From Pseudomonas sp. NFIX28 (GTDB lineage: Bacteria > Pseudomonadota > Gammaproteobacteria > Pseudomonadales > Pseudomonadaceae), in NCBI RefSeq assembly GCF_900107395.1, contig NZ_FNPW01000009.1:231525-295524 (forward strand): a stretch of 64,000 nt of DNA, read 5' to 3'. Position 1 is the stretch's first letter; each line of letters opens with the position of its first letter. A program made the translations under genes and the position numbers. This document shows, piece after piece, positions 34,053 to 42,030 of this stretch. The notes below the pieces were generated by a model. That model ran no database searches. It saw only the letters and a list, made by a program, of their open reading frames with translations, and had not been told where the DNA came from.

Positions 34053-35429
34053 TCAGCACTCCACCCAACTCACGGCCAGGCCGCCCCGTGAAGTTTCTTT
34101 GTATTTGTCATGCATGTCGGCGCCGGTATCGCGCATGGTGCGGATCACCCGGTCCAGGGAAATGAAGTGTTTGCCGTCGCCGCGCAGGGCCATCTGGGTG
34201 GCGTTGATTGCCTTCACCGCGGCGATCGCGTTGCGCTCGATGCAGGGCACCTGCACCAGGCCGCCGACCGGGTCGCAGGTCAGGCCGAGGTTGTGTTCCA
34301 GGCCGATTTCGGCGGCGTTTTCCAATTGCTCCGGGGTGGCCCCGAGCACTTCGGCCAGGCCGGCGGCGGCCATGGCGCAGGCCGAACCCACCTCGCCCTG
34401 GCAGCCGACTTCGGCGCCGGAGATCGAAGCGTTTTTCTTGCAGAGAATGCCCACCGCCGCGGCGCCGAGGAAGAAGTCGACGACGTCGTCGTCCGAGGCT
34501 TCGGGGTTGAATTTCATGTAGTAATGCAGCACCGCCGGAATGATCCCCGCCGCGCCGTTGGTCGGCGCGGTGACCATGCGCCCACCGGCGGCGTTTTCCT
34601 CGTTCACCGCCAGGGCGAACAGGTTGACCCACTCCATGGCCGACAGGGTCGAGCTGATGACGTTGGGCTTGCCGATTTCCAGCAGGTTGCGATGCAGCTT
34701 GGCCGCGCGGCGTGGCACATCCAGCCCGCCGGGCAGGATGCCTTCGTGGCGCATGCCCTGCTCGACGCATTCGCGCATCACCGACCAGATGTGCAGCAGG
34801 CCGCTGCGGATTTCTGCATCGCTGCGCCAGGCCCGTTCGTTGGCCATCATCAGCTCCGAGACCCGCAGCTGGTGTCGTTGGCACAGGGCCAGGAGTTCCA
34901 CCGCGCTATTGAAGTCGTAGGGCAGTTCGACGCCGCTGGCTGCCGGGGCGCCTTCGGCCATTTCGGCTTCCTCGACGATGAAACCGCCGCCCACCGAATA
35001 GTAGGTCTGCTGCCACAGCAGGCCGTCCGCGCCGAAGGCCGACAGCGACATGGCATTGGGGTGGTAAGGCAGGCTTTCGTCGAGCAACAGCAGGTCGCGG
35101 TGCCAGTCGAAGGCAATGTTCGAGCGGCCACCGAGGCTCAACTCGCCGCTTTCGCGCAGTTGCTGGATGTGCGGGCCGATGCTGCGCGGGTCGATGCTGT
35201 CGGGCCATTCGCCCATCAGGCCCATGACGCAGGCGCGGTCGGTGGCATGGCCGACGCCGGTGGCGGACAGCGAGCCGTACAGGCGGATTTCCACCCGCCG
35301 CACTTGCTCCTGCAAGCCTTGCTCGAACAGCGCCTGGGCGAAGGTCGCGGCGGCGCGCATCGGGCCGACGGTATGGGAGCTGGACGGGCCGATGCCGACT
35401 TTGAAGAGATCGAAAACACTGATAGCCAT
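34053..35429 (-). CDS. sdaA: L-serine ammonia-lyase, single-chain iron-sulfur type
   Basis: 458 aa. Turns L-serine to pyruvate and ammonia with a 4Fe-4S cluster. The beta-part signature VGPSSSHTVGPMRAA-like start (GIGPSSSHTVGPMRA) and the cluster cysteines in VGCQGEVGSACAMAAAG and LTCDPVGGLVQVPCIERN are intact. Full family length. It lies upstream of the serine transporter and divergent from a LysR regulator. Confidence 0.94.
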   Translation of the reverse strand: MAISVFDLFKVGIGPSSSHTVGPMRAAATFAQALFEQGLQEQVRRVEIRLYGSLSATGVGHATDRACVMGLMGEWPDSIDPRSIGPHIQQLRESGELSLGGRSNIAFDWHRDLLLLDESLPYHPNAMSLSAFGADGLLWQQTYYSVGGGFIVEEAEMAEGAPAASGVELPYDFNSAVELLALCQRHQLRVSELMMANERAWRSDAEIRSGLLHIWSVMRECVEQGMRHEGILPGGLDVPRRAAKLHRNLLEIGKPNVISSTLSAMEWVNLFALAVNEENAAGGRMVTAPTNGAAGIIPAVLHYYMKFNPEASDDDVVDFFLGAAAVGILCKKNASISGAEVGCQGEVGSACAMAAAGLAEVLGATPEQLENAAEIGLEHNLGLTCDPVGGLVQVPCIERNAIAAVKAINATQMALRGDGKHFISLDRVIRTMRDTGADMHDKYKETSRGGLAVSWVEC

Positions 35430-35564
35430 GCTAAAGCCTTACAAGCAATGGAAGAGAAATCGCTGCCATTTTTTGTAGGCCGAGCGTTAGGTCGGCGATA
35501 CTGCCTAGCTCGGTCAAGACTGACCAACGAATTTTCCTAAGACAGCCTTTAGCAGGACTAAACG

Positions 35565-36512
35565 ATGAGCCGTCAATTTCATGCCCAGACCTACGTCTGG
35601 CTGCATGTGTTTTCCTGTGCCGCGCGGCACTTGTCGTTCACCCGTTGCGCGGAAGAACTGCACATCACCCCGGGGGCGGTCAGCCAGCAAATCCGCCTGC
35701 TGGAAGAGCGGCTCGGCTTTCGCCTGTTTCACCGGCGTGCGCGGGGGGTGGAGCTGAGCGCCGAGGGGCAGCGGCTGGCGATCACGGTGAACGAGGCCTA
35801 TGGCAGCATCGACGCCGAACTGCAGAGACTGGACGCCGGGATGATCAGCGGCACCTTGCGCCTGCGCTCGATCCCGTCGTTCCTCGGCAAGTGGCTGACG
35901 CCGCGATTGCCCCGGCTGCAGCAGCGTTTTCCGGACATTCAGCTGCGGCTGGTGGCCGAGGACAGCAGCGTGGCCTTGCACGAAGGCGATTTCGACCTGG
36001 CCATCGACCTCAACGACGGCAGCTACCCGGGGTTGTTATCCACAGCCCTGCTGGATGAACAGATCTTTCCAGTCTGTGCCCCGGGGCTGCTGCGCGGGCG
36101 GCCGCCGCTGCACGGCCCGGCGGACCTGGTGCATTTTCCGTTGCTGCACGACATCACCGCCTGGCGCGGCAGCTATGAGTACGCGGAGTGGGAGTTCTAC
36201 CTCAATGCCATCGGCTTCGAAGGCGCGGATGTGCGGCGTGGGCACACCTTCAATCGCAATCACCTGACCATCGAGGCGGCGATTGCCGGGATGGGCGTGG
36301 CGATCGCCCGGCGTACCCTGCTCAACGACGAACTGGAGCGTGGCACCTTGATCGTGCCGTTCGGCCTCGCGGTGCCCAATCACAAGCGTTACGTGCTGCT
36401 GTATGCGCCGGGTGCGCTGAGCCATCCGGGCGTGCGCGCGGTGCACGACTGGCTGGTGGAAGAGGCGGGGATCTTTCGTGGCCTGCACCCGCTGGGAGAG
36501 GGGCAGTTGTAA
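35565..36512 (+). CDS. LysR-type regulator (GcvA-like)
   Basis: 315 aa. Winged helix at ~10-70 (FSCAARHLSFTRCAEELHITPGAVSQQIRLLEERLG) and effector domain with SIPSFLGKWLTPRLPRLQQRFPDIQL, the GcvA-type pattern. Divergent from sdaA over a 135-bp gap, so control of serine breakdown is the simplest reading. ATG at 35565. Confidence 0.82.
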   Translation: MSRQFHAQTYVWLHVFSCAARHLSFTRCAEELHITPGAVSQQIRLLEERLGFRLFHRRARGVELSAEGQRLAITVNEAYGSIDAELQRLDAGMISGTLRLRSIPSFLGKWLTPRLPRLQQRFPDIQLRLVAEDSSVALHEGDFDLAIDLNDGSYPGLLSTALLDEQIFPVCAPGLLRGRPPLHGPADLVHFPLLHDITAWRGSYEYAEWEFYLNAIGFEGADVRRGHTFNRNHLTIEAAIAGMGVAIARRTLLNDELERGTLIVPFGLAVPNHKRYVLLYAPGALSHPGVRAVHDWLVEEAGIFRGLHPLGEGQL

Positions 36513-36724
36513 GTGAAAAAGACCGGGGCCCAGGGCGAGTGAACTCCCGACAGTAACAGTGCTTTTGCTCCTTGTCCGGGTTTATTTGCGAATAGATATT
36601 TATCTTTTTTCAGGGGTTGAATTGTTCCGCGCTCTGCCCAACTCTGTAACCAAGAGGCCGCAAAAAGTACGCCCTCAGGGGCACGCGGTACCTCTGGCGA
36701 GCTAGCTGAAATAAGGGAAGAACT

Positions 36725-37132
36725 ATGCAAATCCAGGTCAATAGCGATAACCATATTCAAAGCAGCATCCGACTGGAGGAGTGGGTACGTACTACCATTG
36801 AGAGCACGCTCGAACGCTACGAGGAGGACCTGACCCGAGTCGAGGTTCATCTGCGGGACGAGAACGGCGACAAGCCCGGTCCCCACGATTTGCGCTGTCA
36901 GCTGGAGGCGCGGCCAAAAGGCCATCAACCGATTTCCGTGACTCACAAAGCCGAATCCTTGGAACTGGCCATCGAAGGAGCGGCCACCAAGCTGGAGAAT
37001 TCCCTGGAACACCTCTTTGGCCGGTTGCGCAACAAGCGCGCCGCGGCAGCGCCAAGCGCCCGCGAAGGCCAGGCCGACGCCTTGCTGGAAGAGGAATTCC
37101 TGGAAAACGAACAGGCCGCGCTCAATAGCTGA
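36725..37132 (+). CDS. ribosome hibernation factor, HPF/RaiA family
   Basis: 135 aa. MQIQVNSDNHIQSSIRLEEWVRTTIESTLERYEEDLTRVEVHLRDENG is the beta-alpha-beta fold of HPF/RaiA, which binds the 30S decoding site in stationary phase. The Ala/Glu-rich tail after residue ~105 is not the long-HPF dimerisation domain. It stands alone with a 212-bp leader and its own terminator. The hpf linked to rpoN is normally another gene, so this is an additional paralog. Confidence 0.82.
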   Translation: MQIQVNSDNHIQSSIRLEEWVRTTIESTLERYEEDLTRVEVHLRDENGDKPGPHDLRCQLEARPKGHQPISVTHKAESLELAIEGAATKLENSLEHLFGRLRNKRAAAAPSAREGQADALLEEEFLENEQAALNS

Positions 37133-37150
37133 CGGTTCAAGCACCCAACA

Positions 37151-37178
37151 AAAGGGCCTGCATATGCAGGCCCTTTTT
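37151..37178 (+). terminator. terminator of the HPF-family gene
   Basis: AAAGGGCCTGCAT followed directly by ATGCAGGCCCTTT, then a run of T. A continuous palindrome 18 bp past the stop codon. Confidence 0.9.
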
Positions 37179-37191
37179 TTTGCGCGCTTGC

Positions 37192-37420
37192 GTAGGAGCC
37201 AGGCTTGCCGGCGAAGGGGACGGCGGGGTGTGTCAGGGAGAACGCTTCGCGGGCAAGCCTCGCTCCTACGAAGCGGGGTGGTGGGCTGTTTTGTAGGAGC
37301 CAGGCTTGCCGGCGAAGGGCGCGGCGCGGTGTGTGTCAGGGGGGACGCTTTCGCGGGCAAGCCTCGCTCCTACGAAGCGGGGTGTGGGCTGTTCGGTAGG
37401 AGCCAGGCTTGCCGGCGAAG
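37192..37420. repeat. tandem REP array (GTAGGAGCCAGGCTTGCC family)
   Basis: GTAGGAGCC arms at 37192, 37293 and 37396 (period 101-103 bp) alternate with inverted CGCGGGCAAGCCTCGCTCCTAC arms. This fills the gap between the HPF-family and fecA genes. Confidence 0.85.
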
Positions 37421-37427
37421 CGGTGGG

Positions 37428-39788
37428 TCAGAACGCCATGGACGTTTGTACGTACAACGTCCGTGGTTCGCCCACGTATTTGCCTTTGTTGTTGTCGTCA
37501 AACGAACGGGTGAAGTACTGGTGGTTGAAGATGTTCTTCACCCCGACCGCCACGCTCAGGTCCGACAGTTGCGGGCCGAAGTCATAGGCGGCGCGGCTGC
37601 TGAACAGCATGTAGCCGGGAATCCGGCCGGTGCTGCCGTCGGCGCTTTCAGCGGAGGTGTTGGCGTTGTCGGCGAACTGGCTGCTCTGGAAACTGCTATC
37701 GAGGTTCAGCTTCCACGGACCTTCGGTGTAGCCGATGCCGAGGGTGCCTTTGTGCTTGGACGAGAACGGCACGCGGTTGCCCTTGTTCGGCCCGTCCTCG
37801 CGGATGGTGGCGTCGACGTAGGCATAAGTGGCGTACAGATCAAAACCGGCCAGTGCCGGGCTCAGGCCGTCCAGCGCGTAATTGACGCTGGTCTCGATCC
37901 CCTGGTGACGGGTTTCGCCACGGGCGATCACCGAGTCGTTGGTCTGGTTGCTGTCGTATTGGTTGTCGAAGTTGATCAGGAACGCGCCGATCTCCGCCCG
38001 CAGGGTGCCGTCGTCATAGCGGGTGCCCAGTTCCCAGGTGCGTGCCTTTTCCGGTTTCACTTCGCCGCTGCTCACGCGGTTGGGCATCTGGCTGTACTGC
38101 ACGCTGCCGAACGAACCTTCGGTGTTGGCGTAGAGGTTCCAGCTGTCGGTCAGGTGGTACATCACGTTCAGCGCCGGCAGCGCGGTGTTGTAGTCGCCCT
38201 TGTATTTGACGTTGGTCAGGTTGTTGGTCTGCTGGGACTCGATCATCTCGTAGCGGATGCCCGGGGTCAGGGTCCATTTGCCGATGTCGATGCGGTCGTC
38301 GATGAAGAACGCGTTGGCCTCGGTGCCGCCGCGGGTGTCGCGGTCGTTGCGGCTGCTGGTATTCGGTAGCTGCTGGTTGGCGCTGATCGGCGTGCGGTAG
38401 CGCAACTCGTGGCCGGCCTCGTTGATATAGCGGTAGCCGATGCCCAGCTCGTGGCTGGTCGGCCCCAGGTCGAAGCCCTGGGCGAAGCGGGTTTCGACGC
38501 CGCGCACCCAGTATTCGCGCGGCGACAGCGAAAGGAAGCTGCCCTGGTCCAGGTAGCCGCTGCGCAGGGTCTTGGTGAAGAAGCTGTTGACGGTGAATTC
38601 GCGGCGGTCTTGCTGGTAGCGATAGCCGAAGTTGACCAGCGTGCGACGGCCCCAGAACTTGTCGTACGGACGGGTCGACTGGTACGGATCGGCCTTGTAG
38701 TCGGCGACGTTCAGGCCGCCGGGCATGTCGGCCTCGCCTTCGTAATACTGGGCCATGGCGTTGAAGCTGTTGGCATCGTCGAGCTGGTAATGGCCCTTGA
38801 GGATCAGGTCGTCGATCTGCGTGTCGCTGTGTTCGCGCCAGTCGCCGCCACGGGTGCCGGAATACAGCAAGGCGCCGCCCAGGCCGTTGTCGGCGGTGCC
38901 GCCGGCCAGCAGGTTGCCGGTGGTCTTGAAACCGTCGTGGCTCGAGGATGGGCTGGTCTCGGTCTGGAAACCGCCCTTGACCGTGGGCGCATCGGGAATG
39001 GAGCGGGTCACGAAATTGACGATACCGCCGACGTTCTGCGGCCCGTAGCGCACGGCGCCACCGCCACGCACCACATCCACCGCGTCCATGTTGCCCATGC
39101 TCACCGGGGCGAAGGACAGCTGCGGCTGGCCATAGGGCGCGAAGGGCACCGGAATGCCATCCATCAACACCGTGGAGCGCGAGGCCAGGCGCGGGTTGAG
39201 CCCGCGAATGCCGAAGTTCAGCGCCATGTCGTGGCTACCGGTGCCGTTGTTTTCCGGTGCGTTGACCCCAGGGATGCGGTTGAGCACGTCGCGGGCCTGG
39301 GTCGCGCCCTGGCGTTCGAATTCTTCGCGGCGGATCACGTCCCGGGCGCCGGGGTGTTCGAAGACATTGGTCTGCGCCGCGTCGCCCAGCCAGTCGCCGA
39401 CCACGCTGGAGGCGCCCAGCTCCAGCGCCGCCGGTGCGCCCTCGGCACTCGCCGGTTGCAGGCTGAAGGCATTGCCGCCCTCGGCGCGGGCTTGCAGGCC
39501 GGTGCCCTTGAGCAAGGCATTCAGACCTTCTGCGGTGGTGTAGCTGCCTTCCAGGCCCTGGCTCTGCACGCCGCTGGTGACCTGGGACCCGAAGGAAATC
39601 AGCACCCCGGCTTCACGGCCGAACTGGTTCAGGGCGTTTTCCAACGACGAGGCGGCGATGTGATAGTCGCGGGCCGGGCCATCGGCGGCCACGGCCAACG
39701 GCAGGGCGGCCAAGCTCAGGCTGGCGCCCAGCAGCAACTGGCGCAGGGTGCGGGCGAGGGGCGTAAGGCGGGTGGGTTGCTGGGGCAT
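37428..39788 (-). CDS. fecA: ferric citrate TonB-dependent receptor FecA
   Basis: 786 aa. Signal peptide (LLLGASLSLAALPLAVA), then the N-terminal signalling domain (~50-120: YHIAASSLENALNQFGREAGVLIS) that talks to FecR, a plug domain (VLNRIPGVNAPENNGTGSHD, then NFGIRGLNPRLASRST) and a 22-strand barrel ending in QTSMAF. The VVGDWLGDA stretch and the plug are nearly those of E. coli FecA. ATG at 39788 has AGGA at 9 nt; ATG at 39794 and an in-frame TTG at 39818 are weaker. No fecBCDE follows in the window. Confidence 0.94.
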   Translation of the reverse strand: MPQQPTRLTPLARTLRQLLLGASLSLAALPLAVAADGPARDYHIAASSLENALNQFGREAGVLISFGSQVTSGVQSQGLEGSYTTAEGLNALLKGTGLQARAEGGNAFSLQPASAEGAPAALELGASSVVGDWLGDAAQTNVFEHPGARDVIRREEFERQGATQARDVLNRIPGVNAPENNGTGSHDMALNFGIRGLNPRLASRSTVLMDGIPVPFAPYGQPQLSFAPVSMGNMDAVDVVRGGGAVRYGPQNVGGIVNFVTRSIPDAPTVKGGFQTETSPSSSHDGFKTTGNLLAGGTADNGLGGALLYSGTRGGDWREHSDTQIDDLILKGHYQLDDANSFNAMAQYYEGEADMPGGLNVADYKADPYQSTRPYDKFWGRRTLVNFGYRYQQDRREFTVNSFFTKTLRSGYLDQGSFLSLSPREYWVRGVETRFAQGFDLGPTSHELGIGYRYINEAGHELRYRTPISANQQLPNTSSRNDRDTRGGTEANAFFIDDRIDIGKWTLTPGIRYEMIESQQTNNLTNVKYKGDYNTALPALNVMYHLTDSWNLYANTEGSFGSVQYSQMPNRVSSGEVKPEKARTWELGTRYDDGTLRAEIGAFLINFDNQYDSNQTNDSVIARGETRHQGIETSVNYALDGLSPALAGFDLYATYAYVDATIREDGPNKGNRVPFSSKHKGTLGIGYTEGPWKLNLDSSFQSSQFADNANTSAESADGSTGRIPGYMLFSSRAAYDFGPQLSDLSVAVGVKNIFNHQYFTRSFDDNNKGKYVGEPRTLYVQTSMAF

Positions 39789-39916
39789 GGACATCGATCC
39801 TGAGAAGGTTGCAGTCAAGGGGGCTTTCCTTCTCTGTCACGCGAGTGCTGGAAAACGGCTCACACAAAATGAAAATAATTCGCATGTCGGGACCAACAGT
39901 GAATCGATGCCGGCCT

Positions 39917-40015
39917 GTAGCCGCTGCCGCAGGCTGCGATCGGCCCCGAAGGGGACGTGCTCTTGAGGCCCTCGAAGGCCCTTCGGGCCTTATCGCAGCC
40001 TGCGGCAGCGGCTAC
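39917..40015. repeat. REP pair inside the fec operon
   Basis: GTAGCCGCTGCCGCAGGC... and its complement CCTGCGGCAGCGGCTAC flank ~60 bp between fecR and fecA. It may reduce read-through or stabilise fecIR mRNA. Confidence 0.85.
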
Positions 40016-40029
40016 AGCGGCGATAGGTT

Positions 40030-40995
40030 TCAGGCGCGGGCCTCGACCGTGACCCAATAACGGGTAAAACGCCGGACCTTCACCGGCAGGCTGATTTCCA
40101 GCAGGTCGAGGATGCGTTCGCTGTCGTCCAGTGGATAACTGCCGGAGATCAGCAGGTCGGCGACTCGTGGATCGCAGTTGAGCTGGCCGCGACGGTAGCG
40201 GCCCAACTCGTCGAGGAAATCCGCCAGGCGCATATGGGCGGCCACCAGCATGCCTTCGCTCCAGGCGCCGCTGCCGGCGTCCAGCGGTCGCGGGTTTTCC
40301 CAGGCGCCGGCGCTGAAGCTCAATTGCTGCCCCTTGCCCACCCGCAACGGCGGCCCCGAATAATCGGACGGGCTAAGACTGACACTGCCGTCAAATACCG
40401 CCAGCTGGGTGCGCTGGCTGAACTGGCGCAGGTTCAAGCGTGCGCCTTGCGGGCGCAGCACGCCCTGGGCGCTGTGGATCAGCAGCGGCCGGCTGTCGGT
40501 TGCGCCGGTCAGCAGGATCTCCCCGGCCAGCAGGCGGATCAGCCGTTGCTGGCCGTCGAAACTCACGTCCACCGCGCTGTCGGTGTTGAGCTGCAGTTGG
40601 CTGCCATCGCTCAGGCGCAACGTGCGCCGCTGGCCCACCGGGCTGCGGTAGTCGGCCATCAGCGGGGTCAGCGGATTGTGCTCGCGCAGGCCCCAGGCCG
40701 CGGCGGAACCGGCGCCGAGGATCAGCAGCAGCTTCAGCGCCTGGCGCCGGCTGGAAGACTTCGGCGCGTTGAGCGCGGCATGGGCCAGCGGCGAAGACAG
40801 GCCGCGCAGCCGCTGATTGACCCGCTGGATATGCTCCCAGGCGCGACGATGTTCGCTGTGGGCGTCGTGCCATTGCTGCCAGGCCAGTTGCTGGCGCGGG
40901 CTGAGCGGGCCGGCCTGCATTTCGATCAGCCAGTGCACGGCCTGTTCGGCGACCTGGGCGCCGATGTCCGGCGGGCCGGGGAGGGCAGGGTTCAT
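40030..40995 (-). CDS. fecR: FecR anti-sigma / sigma regulator
   Basis: 321 aa. An N-terminal cytosolic domain binds FecI (AVHWLIEMQAGPLSPRQQLAWQQWH), one membrane helix follows at ~88-105 (LKLLLILGAGSAAAWGL), and the periplasmic FecR domain (SPVGQRRTLRLSDGSQLQLNT) receives the FecA signal. It lies 22 bp after fecI on the same strand. Confidence 0.92.
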   Translation of the reverse strand: MNPALPGPPDIGAQVAEQAVHWLIEMQAGPLSPRQQLAWQQWHDAHSEHRRAWEHIQRVNQRLRGLSSPLAHAALNAPKSSSRRQALKLLLILGAGSAAAWGLREHNPLTPLMADYRSPVGQRRTLRLSDGSQLQLNTDSAVDVSFDGQQRLIRLLAGEILLTGATDSRPLLIHSAQGVLRPQGARLNLRQFSQRTQLAVFDGSVSLSPSDYSGPPLRVGKGQQLSFSAGAWENPRPLDAGSGAWSEGMLVAAHMRLADFLDELGRYRRGQLNCDPRVADLLISGSYPLDDSERILDLLEISLPVKVRRFTRYWVTVEARA

Positions 40996-41017
40996 AGGAA
41001 TGAATTCATGGCGTGGT

Positions 41018-41506
41018 TCACAGGGCGAAGTAGCAGCGCAACGCTGCCTTGTGCAGGTGGCGCTTGACCGTGGCGATGGAAATCCCCAGTTCGCGGGCGA
41101 TCTCGCCGTGTTTCAGGCCATCGACCTGGGCCAGCAGGAATGCGCGCTTGACCAGGCGCGGCAAGCCGTCGAGCAATTGGTCCAGCTCCATCAGGGTCTG
41201 CAGGATGATCGCCTTGTCCTCCTCGGACGGCGCCAGCAGCTCCGGCATCTGCGCCAATGTCTCGAGGTAGGCCCGTTCCAGGTCCTGGCGCCGGTAATGG
41301 TTGCACAGCACGCGCTTGGCGATGGTGGTCAGGAACGCCCGTGGCTCGACGATCGAAGGTGTTTCCCGGGCATCGAGCACCCGTATGAAAGTGTCCTGGG
41401 CCAGGTCGGCGGCGCTGTCGGGGCAGCCGAGCCGGCGTCGCAACCAGCCGTTCAGCCAGCTGTGATGGGCCTGATAAAGGACTTCGACAGTAGAGGAGTG
41501 GGCCAA
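41018..41506 (-). CDS. fecI: FecI-type ECF sigma factor
   Basis: 162 aa. Region 2 (LYQAHHSWLNGWLRRRLGCPDSAADLAQDTFIRVL) and region 4 (DGLKHGEIARELGISIATVKRHLHKA) are complete, close to E. coli FecI. I take the TTG at 41506 (GGAG 7-8 nt before) as start. The ATGs at 41557 and 41578 lie on or upstream of a good sigma-70 promoter (TACAAT 41561-41556, TTGCCG 41585-41580, 18-bp spacer), so they would precede the transcript start. Confidence 0.85.
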   Translation of the reverse strand: MAHSSTVEVLYQAHHSWLNGWLRRRLGCPDSAADLAQDTFIRVLDARETPSIVEPRAFLTTIAKRVLCNHYRRQDLERAYLETLAQMPELLAPSEEDKAIILQTLMELDQLLDGLPRLVKRAFLLAQVDGLKHGEIARELGISIATVKRHLHKAALRCYFAL

Positions 41507-41538
41507 GCCGAACGCTCCGGCAGCATGAACGCTTAAGA

Positions 41539-41553
41539 GAACAAGAATTGTTC
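41539..41553 (-). promoter_or_regulatory. dyad at the fecI transcription start
   Basis: GAACAA-GAA-TTGTTC, a perfect 6-3-6 inverted repeat at the expected +1 region. It is not a good Fur consensus; the binder is unknown. Confidence 0.5.
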
Positions 41554-41555
41554 GC

Positions 41556-41585
41556 ATTGTAGTGGCCGGGCGTGGCATTCGGCAA
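41556..41585 (-). promoter_or_regulatory. fecI promoter
   Basis: On the minus strand: TTGCCG, 18 bp, TACAAT. Transcription would begin near 41549, inside the dyad at 41539-41553. Confidence 0.55.
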
Positions 41586-41628
41586 TCAGCCCGGACCGGC
41601 GGAAGATCTTTCCTGTGATCGGGGATTT

Positions 41629-41658
41629 TTGTACATGAGAATATTTATCATCTAATAT
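41629..41658 (+). promoter_or_regulatory. promoter with overlapping Fur box for the DUF3649/PepSY operon
   Basis: TTGTAC (41629-41634), 18-bp spacer, TAATAT (41653-41658). The AT-rich GAGAATATTTATCATCTAA (41637-41655) between them matches the Fur consensus at about 11 of 19 positions, so iron repression of the rightward operon is likely. Confidence 0.55.
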
Positions 41659-41724
41659 TGCGCCGACTTGAGCCCGGCCGGGCTAACCCCGGCACCGAGG
41701 CTGTCCTGGTTTCAAGGTTGAAAC

Positions 41725-42030
41725 ATGAAAAGCAAAACTGCCGCGCCCCCCATTTCCTATCGCCTGGCCGTGACTTCGCGGGTATTGGCCGCCGTGTTTG
41801 GCGGTTACCTGCTGGCGGCCTTGTCCAGCGTCTGCATGACCTTGCTGCTGCCGATCTCCCGCGCCGATGCGGTGTTTGGCGGCATGATGGCGTCGTTCCT
41901 GTTCTATCTGGTGGCGGTGCTTTGGTGCTTCGCCTGCCGCACGGCCTGGCAGGCCTGGTTCGGCTTGCTGCTGCCGGCGCTGGTGTTGGCGGCAATTTGC
42001 GCCTCGGCGTATTGGGCGAATCTTTCATGA
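41725..42030 (+). CDS. DUF3649 membrane protein
   Basis: 101 aa with three helices (VLAAVFGGYLLAALSSVCMTLLLPI, then FGGMMASFLFYLVAVLWCFAC and WFGLLLPALVLAAICASAYW). DUF3649 genes travel with PepSY and DUF3325 genes next to siderophore receptors. Its stop overlaps the next start as ATGA. Role in iron handling is inferred from context. Confidence 0.8.
   Translation: MKSKTAAPPISYRLAVTSRVLAAVFGGYLLAALSSVCMTLLLPISRADAVFGGMMASFLFYLVAVLWCFACRTAWQAWFGLLLPALVLAAICASAYWANLS

Noticed and set aside
38409..39803. 464-codon plus-strand frame
   Set aside because: Antisense shadow of fecA.
41539..41553. Fur box at the fecI start
   Set aside because: The dyad is 6-3-6 with GAACAA arms, unlike the Fur consensus; kept only as an unknown operator.
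41557..41578. ATG starts for fecI at 41557 and 41578
   Set aside because: The first lies on the -10 box and both precede the likely transcript start; they lack a ribosome site, while TTG 41506 has GGAG and fits FecI length.
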